Below are positions 55,815 to 63,951 of a stretch of 64,000 bases of DNA, piece after piece. Made by a program: the position numbers and the translations under genes. The stretch covers positions 21,329-85,328 of the forward strand of contig JBCBFT010000018.1 of assembly GCA_038527485.1 (NCBI GenBank). The letters are read 5' to 3'. Source of the stretch: JALEFZ01 sp038527485 (GTDB taxonomy: Bacteria; Bacteroidota; Bacteroidia; J057). Each line of letters begins with the position of its first letter. Positions within the stretch are counted from its first letter, which is position 1. The notes beneath the pieces were generated by a model, which saw only the letters and a program-made list of their open reading frames with translations, made no database searches and was not told the origin of the DNA.

Positions 55815-57419
55815 CTACAAGAATATTTCAAATTCTACCCTACGATTCTGTTTCCTTCCTTGCGGAGTGGTATTGGGAACAATCGGATTGGCCTCGCCGT
55901 ATCCTTTGTACTCGAGTCTCTCCTTGGGAATCTGATTCTGCACGATGAAGTCTCGAATAGACTTGGCGCGCGCTTGAGATAGCATAAGGTTTACTTGATC
56001 ATCCCCAGACGAATCAGTATAACCAGAGATCTTCAACCTCAGTTGTGGATACTTCTTGAGGATAGGAAGCAGTTGCTCTACGAGATATTTTTTGGACTCT
56101 GCTGAGATCTCGGCATTCCCAAACTTGAACTCGATAGGGTTAAGATTGATCTTTAGGCTTTTTAATCCTTCGGTAGGATTGATATTTTCCTCTTCTTTGG
56201 GCGTATTGGCAGCGATGGCTGTTGCCTTACCACTTGTCTTCCCATCTTTAGCAAACGATTGAAGCTTTGTTTCTAGCTCTGCTAGCGTGACAGGCTCCGA
56301 GAGGCGATTGTCATAATAGTTGAAATTATTTTCGCTTCGGAATAGGACAATCTCGCCTATGTCTTCACAGTTATTCGAATACCATTTGCCCACCAGCGCA
56401 TCCCGATTCTTGTCGTACTTCAGCTGGCCGTACTTCTTGCACCATTCATAGCCCAGGTAGTTTTTCTGACGATAGATACGGATTTCTTCAAAGTTGAGCG
56501 TGTTGCCAGAGACAAAGGCCTGCATACTGATTACGCCATAGGCATTGTCCTCGGGTACTTCGATTCTCGTATACCCTTTGATCAGATCGTCTTCGAGATC
56601 CTTGAAGCGTATGGAAAATGCATAGTTAGGGATCACCGCATTGCCAGGCTGAGAGATGACGCCTTCCCAGTTGCCGATAAATTCAGACAGATCTTTATTG
56701 AGAGGCTCGATCTCTACGTACTTCTCCAATGGGATATTTTCGATCTGGCTGAGCATGATGATCTCATATTCATTCAAGGCTCGGTTGTAGAGCGATACAT
56801 CATCTAGTGTACCACTAAAGCCTCCCCAGAAATAGGGATGCTTCCCCAAATAAATGGGTTTGGCTTTGACATTTTGCTTAGCTGTGATGGGCCAGGATTG
56901 GTCCAGATTTCCATTGATGTAGAGGCCCAGGCGATTTTGGAGTTTGACCAACACGATGTGATACCACTCATCCGAGGACCAGTTGTCATAGGTCCCGCTG
57001 GGAAAACCACCTGCAAGCCCATTGAACACGGTAAGCGGCTTCCGCATGCCATTCCATTTGATGCCAAAGTCTCCCTCTTTCAACAAGACACAGCCTTGGT
57101 TATCATCCCTTGGCTGCAACCATAAAGAAAGGGTATAACCTTCTCCGCCGCCTACATCCAATACGCCACTAGCTGGGATCAGTACCTGCTGGTTTACGCC
57201 ATCAAAGGATAGCGCACTCTCGACAAAGCCAAAGCGGTTCTCTTTCCACTCGGCCCCTTTGAGGATGACGTCAGTCGCCCCTTCCTTCAAGCTGTAGCTC
57301 CGCTTCTCGTCAAAGGAATAATAGGCCATAAGCCCTGAGGCGAGGTCCATGGCATCCGGTTGTGCTTGTAGGGTGCTTATGATAAAACAAGTAAGTCCAT
57401 AAATGATCAGTTTCTTCAT
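55815..57419 (-). CDS. OmpA-family outer-membrane protein with LamG-like domain
   Basis: 534 aa. A signal peptide (1-20) leads into a LamG/concanavalin-like domain (about 30-225; VLDVGGGEGYTLSLWLQPRDD, then DDVSLYNRALNEYEI). A middle domain of about 150 residues is not recognised. The C-terminal OmpA-like domain (about 425-534) has the peptidoglycan-binding pattern RLKISGYTDSSGDDQVNLML, then LSQARAKSIRDFI and NRRVEFEI. It should bind the cell wall and a carbohydrate or protein outside. It starts 11 bp after the rhodopsin stop codon, so the two are co-transcribed. Confidence 0.88.
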   Translation of the reverse strand: MKKLIIYGLTCFIISTLQAQPDAMDLASGLMAYYSFDEKRSYSLKEGATDVILKGAEWKENRFGFVESALSFDGVNQQVLIPASGVLDVGGGEGYTLSLWLQPRDDNQGCVLLKEGDFGIKWNGMRKPLTVFNGLAGGFPSGTYDNWSSDEWYHIVLVKLQNRLGLYINGNLDQSWPITAKQNVKAKPIYLGKHPYFWGGFSGTLDDVSLYNRALNEYEIIMLSQIENIPLEKYVEIEPLNKDLSEFIGNWEGVISQPGNAVIPNYAFSIRFKDLEDDLIKGYTRIEVPEDNAYGVISMQAFVSGNTLNFEEIRIYRQKNYLGYEWCKKYGQLKYDKNRDALVGKWYSNNCEDIGEIVLFRSENNFNYYDNRLSEPVTLAELETKLQSFAKDGKTSGKATAIAANTPKEEENINPTEGLKSLKINLNPIEFKFGNAEISAESKKYLVEQLLPILKKYPQLRLKISGYTDSSGDDQVNLMLSQARAKSIRDFIVQNQIPKERLEYKGYGEANPIVPNTTPQGRKQNRRVEFEIFL

Positions 57420-57430
57420 GGATGTAGGGC

Positions 57431-58273
57431 TTAGTTGGAAGAAGAAGATTTTAAAATACGGGTAGGCTCTGTGATGATCTCAAGTGTCTCTTCAGGATCA
57501 CCTTTCCCATTCTGGTTTGGAGTATGGGTGTATACTACGCGCTTAGGGAGCTTTGTCTGGGACGCGATGTAGATCGTCCCCAGAGCTAAGCCGCCTTTGC
57601 TAAACATATCTGCAAGATTATACATGATGGCTACAGTATCGACACTCAGCACACCTTCTAGTAGATTCCCAGGAACAGACATGTAACCGATGGGATATAT
57701 AGACCAGCCGAGGGGCAACATAATCGATAAGACCAAGTAACCACGACGAAGTTCAGGATCGACTCCCTTCTTGAATATTTTAGGATAGCCCTCACCCATG
57801 ATCATCCCGACGATAGCGGCAAATCCTAGGCTTCCCATGATCCCCCAAAGGACAGAGTCTTCTGGACGAGCAGCCTCTCCGATATATCCAAATACGAGCA
57901 TCCAGAGTGCAGCAACGCCTAGTCGCACCACCATCCAGCGCTTGGCTCCGAGAGGTTTGAGGAAATAGTAGAAAATGATCGCCATGACAGGAACAGTGAT
58001 GAACCAATCCAAGAATTTAAATTCGATCGGATTAGTTAGCGTCTTGACCCAATAGGAGCCACGCGCAAAGTTCCCAATAGCTGCCACTAGCGGCACAAAG
58101 GAGGCCAGTAGGAGGGGAAGTTTCCAGCGCTCAGGCGCATTTCGCAACTGTAACAAAATGAAGAGTGCAATAATGAACAAGGTTAGAGCAGAGAGGAAGA
58201 AGGTGGATGCAACAAAGTCACCGATCTGCATGAATGCTTCAGGGTTGCGTGCTACATCTGCTTTGGTTTCCAT
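57431..58273 (-). CDS. Microbial (type 1) rhodopsin with unusual helix-C motif
   Basis: 280 aa with seven hydrophobic helices. The retinal Schiff-base Lys226 lies in YNLADMFSKGG with the counter-ion Asp222, as in proteorhodopsins. Helix C reads EFKFLDWFITVPVMAIIF: compared with proteorhodopsin this gives Asp89 (primary acceptor), Thr93, and Ile100 in place of the Glu/Asp proton donor, with Lys86 where a conserved Arg is expected. Position 97 is Met, the green-tuning residue of many Bacteroidota. The helix-B His (proteorhodopsin His75) appears to be Ile. It could be a slow pump or a sensory rhodopsin. A soluble C-terminal tail of about 40 residues follows helix G. First gene of an operon with OmpA-LamG. 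Confidence 0.92.
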   Translation of the reverse strand: METKADVARNPEAFMQIGDFVASTFFLSALTLFIIALFILLQLRNAPERWKLPLLLASFVPLVAAIGNFARGSYWVKTLTNPIEFKFLDWFITVPVMAIIFYYFLKPLGAKRWMVVRLGVAALWMLVFGYIGEAARPEDSVLWGIMGSLGFAAIVGMIMGEGYPKIFKKGVDPELRRGYLVLSIMLPLGWSIYPIGYMSVPGNLLEGVLSVDTVAIMYNLADMFSKGGLALGTIYIASQTKLPKRVVYTHTPNQNGKGDPEETLEIITEPTRILKSSSSN

Positions 58274-58712
58274 AAGCCAGGGTTTGTATTAAAAGTAGAT
58301 TAAAGGTTAACTGTAAATAAACAATTGTTCAACATTATTGGATAATATCTAAACAGAACGTGTATGTTAAAGATAACCCATCTCGCTTACATATGTTAGC
58401 CTCCTTGAGGTCTCAAATACTACAATTGGCTCAAAATCAATGCCACCTGCTTAAAACGGCTCCTGAACTGGAATATTTTTCCACTGAAGATTTTGACTTT
58501 CCCTGATATCGTAATAAGAATATTTGTTCAATATTATCCCCTTCCCTCTACAACATTTATACTTCTGACCTTGCCTCACTTCAGGCTAACAACCTGTAGG
58601 AGAACCATATGCCTTTTTAAATGTATGGGAAGCCTTCGGGATAAGTCAACTCATGTGTCTTATCCTTCACAAAAGGTATATTTAGAAGATTTGCTGGTCT
58701 TTTAGGAGGGTG
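58274..58712. other. Intergenic region upstream of the rhodopsin
   Basis: 439 bp, AT-rich. It must hold the rhodopsin promoter; I find no good match to TTG-N19-TAnnTTTG. It includes the imperfect palindrome GCTTACATATGTTAGC (58385-58400). No ORF is convincing. Confidence 0.5.
58385..58400. promoter_or_regulatory. Imperfect palindrome upstream of the rhodopsin
   Basis: GCTTACATATGTTAGC, 16 bp with one T-T mismatch per arm, sits 112 bp upstream of the rhodopsin start codon. Its core TTACATATGT equals that of the perfect palindrome at 41455-41472. Confidence 0.45.
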
Positions 58713-59912
58713 TTAATCCAATATAGGACTACGTTCGAAAGGCGCATTGGGGTCAAATAGTTTGCGGTACGTGACGGCCCGTCTAGAAATCTCAGTATTA
58801 AACTTCCCGAGCATATTCACCATCTTCGGATTGAAGTCTCCGATCCATGCGACGACGACAGACTCATATTTTCGATTGGCCTTGAGGTACTTTTCAATAT
58901 TGGCCATCATGACTGCTTCCACTCCTTTCTTCTGGTACTCTGCACTCACCCCAAATGCCAAGATCACCAATCGACGACACTTCCCTGTGTACTTGTGCCA
59001 AGCAAATTTCAGCTTATCGATCAGACGCATTTTACCCGTATTGATGTGTTTGAAGATCTGATTGATCTCAGGGATCATGAAGAAAAAAGAAGCAGGCTGG
59101 TCATCTATGTAGGCAAACCAAATAGCCGCTTCATCTACGATTGGTTTGATCGAGTCAAATATAGACTCTACCTGCTCCAGAGATAATTCTTTAAAATTAT
59201 CATGGGTTCTCCATGCATTGTTGTACACCGTCAGAAAATCCTGCATGTATTTGGCTTTTTCAGCCAATCGAAAATGTTCTACTCGATACCTCCCCGAGCG
59301 CTCAAATCGCTCGGCAAACAGATAATATTGCTTGGGCATACCCTGCGTCATATGGTAGCGGAAGAAGAGTTGCTCAAAATAGAGCTGAAAGCCATATGCT
59401 TCGAAAAAGTCTTTGTAGTACAGGGGATTGTAACAATGCTGATAAGGAGTGTCCATGTCATTCTCCACCATCAATCCCCAAAATTGTGATCTTTCCCCAA
59501 AATTGACAGGACCATCCATTGCTTCCATACCCCGTGCTGCTAGCCATTCCTTCGCTGTATCAAACAGAAGAAAGGCCGCATCTTGATTTTCGGTACATTC
59601 AAAGAAGCCCATGCCCCCTGTTGGCTGACGAAAAGTGTGGGCTTTTTTCTCATCAATAAAGGCCGCTACCCTCCCTATGACCTTGCCTTGGGTATCCTTC
59701 AGTATCCAGCGATCCAATTCTCCATGCTCAAAGAAGGGATTTTGTTTGGGATCAAATACCTTCTTGACATCGTTGAGGAGGGGACGAATCCAGTTCGGAT
59801 CATTGGCATAGATGGTTTCGGGCAGCCGATAGAAGGCTTTCTCTAGCTCAGGCGTATCGACACGCACAATGGTACCCACATCGGTTTGAGAAATCACAGA
59901 CTGAGAGGACAT
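58713..59912 (-). CDS. GNAT-like acetyltransferase-fold protein
   Basis: 399 aa. Conserved blocks include LNDVKKVFDPKQNPFFEHGE, VIGRVAAFIDEKKAH, GFFECTENQDAAFLLFDTAKEWL and GPVNFGERSQFWGL, a pattern I associate with a large Bacteroidota protein family annotated as GNAT N-acetyltransferase. The second half has a further GNAT-like part (VILAFGVSAEYQKKGVEAVMM). The substrate is unknown. Single gene, cytoplasmic. Confidence 0.75.
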   Translation of the reverse strand: MSSQSVISQTDVGTIVRVDTPELEKAFYRLPETIYANDPNWIRPLLNDVKKVFDPKQNPFFEHGELDRWILKDTQGKVIGRVAAFIDEKKAHTFRQPTGGMGFFECTENQDAAFLLFDTAKEWLAARGMEAMDGPVNFGERSQFWGLMVENDMDTPYQHCYNPLYYKDFFEAYGFQLYFEQLFFRYHMTQGMPKQYYLFAERFERSGRYRVEHFRLAEKAKYMQDFLTVYNNAWRTHDNFKELSLEQVESIFDSIKPIVDEAAIWFAYIDDQPASFFFMIPEINQIFKHINTGKMRLIDKLKFAWHKYTGKCRRLVILAFGVSAEYQKKGVEAVMMANIEKYLKANRKYESVVVAWIGDFNPKMVNMLGKFNTEISRRAVTYRKLFDPNAPFERSPILD

Positions 59913-59947
59913 GGCATCTGGAGGTTTGGAGGTAGAAGTAAGCGTAA

Positions 59948-59968
59948 GGCCCTTCTTTGAAAAGGGCC
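59948..59968. terminator. Weak terminator-like hairpin after the SAM hydroxide adenosyltransferase gene
   Basis: GGCCCTT (59948-59954) and AAGGGCC (59962-59968), a 7-bp stem with a 7-nt loop and no clear T run. It is about 137 nt past the stop codon at 60105. Confidence 0.45.
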
Positions 59969-60104
59969 AAATGATGCGTCCTAATATGCAAAATAATTTG
60001 TAATCGGGAAGGATTTCTCTGAGATGTGTATGCCACGCAGGCCGTCATCCACTGTATACCTGTCTTTCGTCTGCTATCTCTCGTCTGCTTATTTCTTATA
60101 TCCC

Positions 60105-60884
60105 CTAAGAAAACTCAATCGTCACCATGTCGTGAATCTTGAGGCCGAGCAGTTCCGCTGCTGAAGCTTCCCGCATGGCGATTTCCAGATGCTTACTTTC
60201 ACCAAAAATGGCCAGTGCATCTGCCTTCCCCACATCAGAGTAGGTATTCACAATGCGCTTGAGACGGATATTACGGATAAAAATTTCGAATCGCCGCTCT
60301 TCCTTGAGACCTAGGAAATGCTGCTTCTCAATGTTGGTGATGGCATTTCCAAACTTGTCAATATGGATGATCTTACCTCTTAAGCAATCCTGCGTGTAGG
60401 TCGGGGCGCCCCATTGAAGCTTCTTGAGATACACGACAGGTCCTACTTCTTCCAGTGTCCCTCCACTCGCCAAAAAAGCTGCTGTAGGAGCAAAAAATCG
60501 GGCTGCTCGAAAGGAGGTAGGATAATGATTGTGTACAAGACCCTCATTTTGGATTTCATGGCCTTCATCCACTGCCCCATCACAAATCAGACTTAGCACT
60601 CCATTATTTGGTCCGACAAAGTAGTGCCCCTTGTGTTCCATCACCACACCAGAGGCTTTGGCTCCTTGCTCAGGATCTATGGCGATCATATGAATCGTCC
60701 CAGGCGGAAAAGCAGGAAATGTGTGCTTGACCACGTAAGCAGCGTGCATGACATCAAAATTGGGTACATGATGCGTGACATCTATTATCTGTGCATCAGG
60801 AAACAAAGAAAGTACCACCCCTTTGATGATCGCAGGGTAGTGACTATTGTCGCCAAGATCTGATGTACAGGTGATGATGGGCAT
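60105..60884 (-). CDS. SAM hydroxide adenosyltransferase-like protein (DUF62)
   Basis: 259 aa. Members hydrolyse S-adenosylmethionine to adenosine and methionine. The N-terminus IITCTSDLGDNSHYPAIIKG has the substrate-binding Asp, followed by IIDVTHHVPNFDVMHAAYVV and FPPGTIHMIAIDPEQG with the first catalytic Asp. The expected Arg after it is not seen (GAKASG), and the region that usually holds His reads YPTSFRAARFF. FVGPNNGVL (usually GPDNG) and FGNAITNIE match the family. Cytoplasmic; activity is plausible but not certain. Confidence 0.82.
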   Translation of the reverse strand: MPIITCTSDLGDNSHYPAIIKGVVLSLFPDAQIIDVTHHVPNFDVMHAAYVVKHTFPAFPPGTIHMIAIDPEQGAKASGVVMEHKGHYFVGPNNGVLSLICDGAVDEGHEIQNEGLVHNHYPTSFRAARFFAPTAAFLASGGTLEEVGPVVYLKKLQWGAPTYTQDCLRGKIIHIDKFGNAITNIEKQHFLGLKEERRFEIFIRNIRLKRIVNTYSDVGKADALAIFGESKHLEIAMREASAAELLGLKIHDMVTIEFS

Positions 60885-61668
60885 AAATTCCTTTGTATGG
60901 AATCACAAACTTAATGGCAATCGCGAAAAAGTGAAACCACTGATCATAGGTTTTATCTTCTTTGAGTGAAGAAACAAGAAGGCAATAGGTGACAAAAACC
61001 TCATTCATTCTCTTTATCTGCATGCCACTTGCTTTCCTAAACGCGTTTTCTTCTGTGGAGATTATGAATCTTGACAAAAATATAGGACAAAAGTCTCATA
61101 TTAATCTGTAATGTAAGTTTTTTAATATTTAACAGTCGCCTTCAGCGGGAGTTCTTTTTAGGCAAAAAGAACCAAAAGCCTACGGAATTTAAGCCCAACC
61201 CTTCTATCAGCCCCTAACACCAAATTCCGCGCCCAACGCCTCCCCATATAGCCTGTTACTATACTCGGAAATTATGGCATAAAACTTTTGTTACACTGTA
61301 ATATTCTGGGAAGTTTCATTTAATTAGATTTAGCGCATCAAATTTATCCACCATCAATTCCAGGCAATTGAAAGGTATCTTAGTAAAATATTTCACCAAC
61401 CAGAATGAACGAAATCAATGTTTTCAGCCTGCTAGGCCCGATTTAAAATTTTGGTGCGTTTAATCTACAAGTAATTTTTTGAGCAGTCCTTAGGAATACT
61501 CCATTTATTCATTCCTCCATGCCCAACAGTCCCCTATCGTTTGATCCCCAAGAAATAGGGCGTATCACCTCTTCTTACCTTTCTAGGAGGAAGGAGAAAA
61601 TGATCTGTAACCTTTCTCTAAATCCTGCTTCCTACTCGTGTGAATCATGACTTTAATTCAATCTCTGC
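60885..61668. other. Long intergenic region with palindromes, no gene seen
   Basis: 784 bp, AT-rich. It contains GTTCTTTTT-AGGC-AAAAAGAAC (61151-61172), an additional pair GGAATTT (61184-61190)/AAATTCC (61223-61229), and several short CCCAAC-type repeats between. Neither the plus nor the minus strand holds a convincing ORF. Confidence 0.55.
61151..61172. repeat. Perfect 9-bp inverted repeat
   Basis: GTTCTTTTT (61151-61159), loop AGGC, AAAAAGAAC (61164-61172). With its flanks it looks like an intergenic repeat element of unknown role. Confidence 0.65.
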
Positions 61669-62349
61669 ATGTTCGGATTTAGTAAAAAAAAGAGTAAAAG
61701 TCGGGCCATTGCCAATCGCGTACTTCCTCCCAAAAATGATATGGATGCTCCACCAAAGGTAGAGCCTGAGACGGATGAGGAAATCCAGCAGGATAAGGAA
61801 GATGCTGAGGAAATAACTACGCCTGTAGAAAGAGTAGATGAAACGGAAACTGTAGAAGATGAAAATCCAGAGATCCCCAATCCAGGTAAGTTTCTGGGCT
61901 ATACCATGGGAGGAAAAGGTCGTACGCAACCTACCTTGTACTTTGAGAATGGACATTATACCCAGGAACATAACGAACCCGAAAATGTAGGATGGCATCC
62001 CAACAAGGGAGAAAGGCACTTCATCACCAATGTGGAAGAAAAACAATATAAAAAGTACAAAACAAAGCGAAAAAAGTGGAATCGAAAAAATAAGACCAAA
62101 TTTGGGAAAAACGTCGAAAAGGGGAAATATGACGCTAAACCAGGAGAAGGATTTATGATAGAAGGAAATGTCAAAACAAAGACCGCAAGAAACTGGCTAA
62201 GAATGAAGTATCAGAAAGAGCAGATCTTCCTGCATCCCTCTCGCGGTCGTCTGATCAAACCTGGAGACGAGGACTTCGATGAGAAGTATAGTGAAGCTTA
62301 TGCCAAAGAAGTCCTGAAAGAGGGTGAAGAAGCTAAAAATGCGGAATAA
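61669..62349 (+). CDS. Orphan charged protein
   Basis: 226 aa. The start MFGFSKKKSKSRAIANR is basic; residues 25-65 are acidic (VEPETDEEIQQDKEDAEE); the middle (about 125-175) is very Lys-rich (KKYKTKRKKWNRKNKTK). No signal, helix pair or motif is recognised. It may bind nucleic acid through its basic stretch, but there is no direct evidence. It stands alone between two long non-coding stretches. Not assigned. Confidence 0.65.
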   Translation: MFGFSKKKSKSRAIANRVLPPKNDMDAPPKVEPETDEEIQQDKEDAEEITTPVERVDETETVEDENPEIPNPGKFLGYTMGGKGRTQPTLYFENGHYTQEHNEPENVGWHPNKGERHFITNVEEKQYKKYKTKRKKWNRKNKTKFGKNVEKGKYDAKPGEGFMIEGNVKTKTARNWLRMKYQKEQIFLHPSRGRLIKPGDEDFDEKYSEAYAKEVLKEGEEAKNAE

Positions 62350-62762
62350 AACATCCTTTTACAGGAGTGAGCAAGAAATAATCTATCGATTTAAGTGAGA
62401 GATTTCGAATCGCACAGTTTAACCTATCATTTCAATCAAAAACCGAATTTAGCCAACATCCTCCTTGTAAACCATTCCATTTTTCATGAGTCCCTGTCTA
62501 TCAATCCTCCACCTGTTCCCCTCATTTTTCCCATCTTCTTCACATTCTCCAATAACTTCCTCATTTTTTTTTCGTACTCGATGAATACCCATTGTATATG
62601 TTTTGCATGAACAAGGCAATTTTCGCTTCTTTATAGAGCAGAAAATATATACTGCTTTGGACTGAGGCTCTTCAGAGTGAATCTACTTTACATTCTGATA
62701 GCTTCGACTATTTTCCCTCTCTACAAGAGGATCTATCACCTACATATTCAACTACTAGCGTA
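62350..62762. other. Intergenic region upstream of phoH, no gene seen
   Basis: 413 bp, T-rich on the plus strand with runs such as CATTTTTTTTTCG near 62563. A 71-codon frame at 62395-62610 has no support (Pro/Phe/Ile-rich low complexity). It presumably holds the phoH promoter. Confidence 0.5.
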
Positions 62763-63728
62763 TTGGCAGAACATACCTTTTTGTTAGACGATATCAGCCC
62801 ACTCGAACTATACGGTGTCAATGACAGCCGTCTGAGTAAAATCAAGAAAGGCTTCCCCGAAGTTCGCATCGTTGCGAGGGGAGATGCCCTCAAGGTAAAA
62901 GGAGAGGAAGAAAAGGTCGCCAAACTCAAGGAGCTTCTAGACGCACTCTTCGAAGAAATCCGAAAGCGTGGCCGTATATCCGAAAATCGATTTTCTGAGA
63001 TGCTGCATCCAGAAGAATCTGGCGATTCTGCGTCTATCCCGCAAGTCTCAGATGATACGGTGATCGTCCATGGGAGCGGGGGCCTCCTGATCAAGCCTCG
63101 CAACAAGGGTCAGCGCCACATTGTAGGAGCAGCTTCACAAAATGATATTGTGTTCGCCATCGGCCCTGCGGGTACAGGTAAGACCTATATGGCGGTAGCC
63201 CTCGCGGTACGTGCTCTCAAAGAAAAGCTCGTCAAACGCATTGTACTCAGTCGTCCTGCCGTAGACGCAGGGGAGAGCTTAGGCTTTCTTCCAGGAGATA
63301 TGCGCGAAAAGGTAGATCCTTACCTTAGACCTTTGTATGATGCTTTGGGAGATATGATTCACTCCGAAAAGCTGAAGTATTACCTAGACAACAATATCAT
63401 TGAGATTGTCCCACTCGCCTACATGCGTGGACGTACGCTGCGCAAGGCATTTGTGATTGTGGATGAGGCACAAAATGCGACTGAAAGCCAGTTCAAAATG
63501 CTTCTTACACGCCTCGGAGAGCACTCTCGCATGATCATCACTGGGGATGACTCACAGATCGACTTGCCTCCTAGACAACGATCAGGTTTGATCCAAGCAC
63601 TGCGCATCCTGCATGGCATCGACGGCATTGCACAGGTGCGCATGCAAGCGTCAGATGTCATCCGACATCGCCTCGTAAAAGACATCATCCAAGCGTATAG
63701 CGATGAAGATGAGCGTCACAAAAAATAA
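62763..63728 (+). CDS. PhoH-family ATPase
   Basis: 321 aa from a TTG start at 62763; the next in-frame Met is far inside. An N-terminal KH-like domain (about 20-65; RLSKIKKGFPEVRIVARGDALKVKG) precedes the PhoH P-loop domain: Walker A GPAGTGKTYMA (about residues 138-148), Walker B VIVDEAQNA, and TGDDSQIDLP. It is cytoplasmic and thought to act on RNA with RNase partners such as YbeY, not phosphate sensing as the name suggests. No ybeY is seen in this window. Confidence 0.9.
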   Translation: MAEHTFLLDDISPLELYGVNDSRLSKIKKGFPEVRIVARGDALKVKGEEEKVAKLKELLDALFEEIRKRGRISENRFSEMLHPEESGDSASIPQVSDDTVIVHGSGGLLIKPRNKGQRHIVGAASQNDIVFAIGPAGTGKTYMAVALAVRALKEKLVKRIVLSRPAVDAGESLGFLPGDMREKVDPYLRPLYDALGDMIHSEKLKYYLDNNIIEIVPLAYMRGRTLRKAFVIVDEAQNATESQFKMLLTRLGEHSRMIITGDDSQIDLPPRQRSGLIQALRILHGIDGIAQVRMQASDVIRHRLVKDIIQAYSDEDERHKK

Positions 63729-63730
63729 CA

Positions 63731-63831
63731 ATTATCACGAACGAATTGGTGCCGTATGTTCTATGTAGAGATGTCGATTGATCGCGTCTTTACATAGAAA
63801 GCCAATCCTGTCGAAATTCATTCGTGATAAT
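63731..63831. repeat. Palindromic 101-bp element downstream of phoH
   Basis: Outer arms ATTATCACGAACGAATT (63731-63747) and AATTCATTCGTGATAAT (63815-63831) pair over 17 bp with one mismatch. An inner pair CTATGTA (63761-63767) and TACATAG (63791-63797) is nested inside. The whole could fold as a long hairpin; it may be a miniature element or a terminator-like structure. Confidence 0.65.
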
Positions 63832-63872
63832 CACTTGAGTAGGTGGACACAAGTAATCAGGTTATAATAGAG

Positions 63873-63951
63873 CAGGCGCAGCCTCGAATGGGAAGCGCCT
63901 GTCCCGCAATTTTAATGGCGGGATCATCCTGACGACCATTCCCGTAGGGAA
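63873..63951. repeat. Series of short hairpins at the window end
   Basis: CAGGCGC (63873-63879)/GCGCCTG (63895-63901), CCCGC (63903-63907)/GCGGG (63918-63922), and TTCCC-GTA-GGGAA (63939-63951). Three stems in under 80 bp mark this as a structured region. No ORF is visible in the last 270 bp. Confidence 0.5.

Noticed and set aside
62395..62610. 71-codon plus-strand frame upstream of phoH
   Set aside because: Low-complexity, Phe/Pro/Ile-rich, no motif, in T-rich non-coding sequence.
20498..63926. TAATGGCGGGAT seen near 20498 and again near 63914
   Set aside because: Only 12 bases match and the flanks differ; likely chance in a window of this size.
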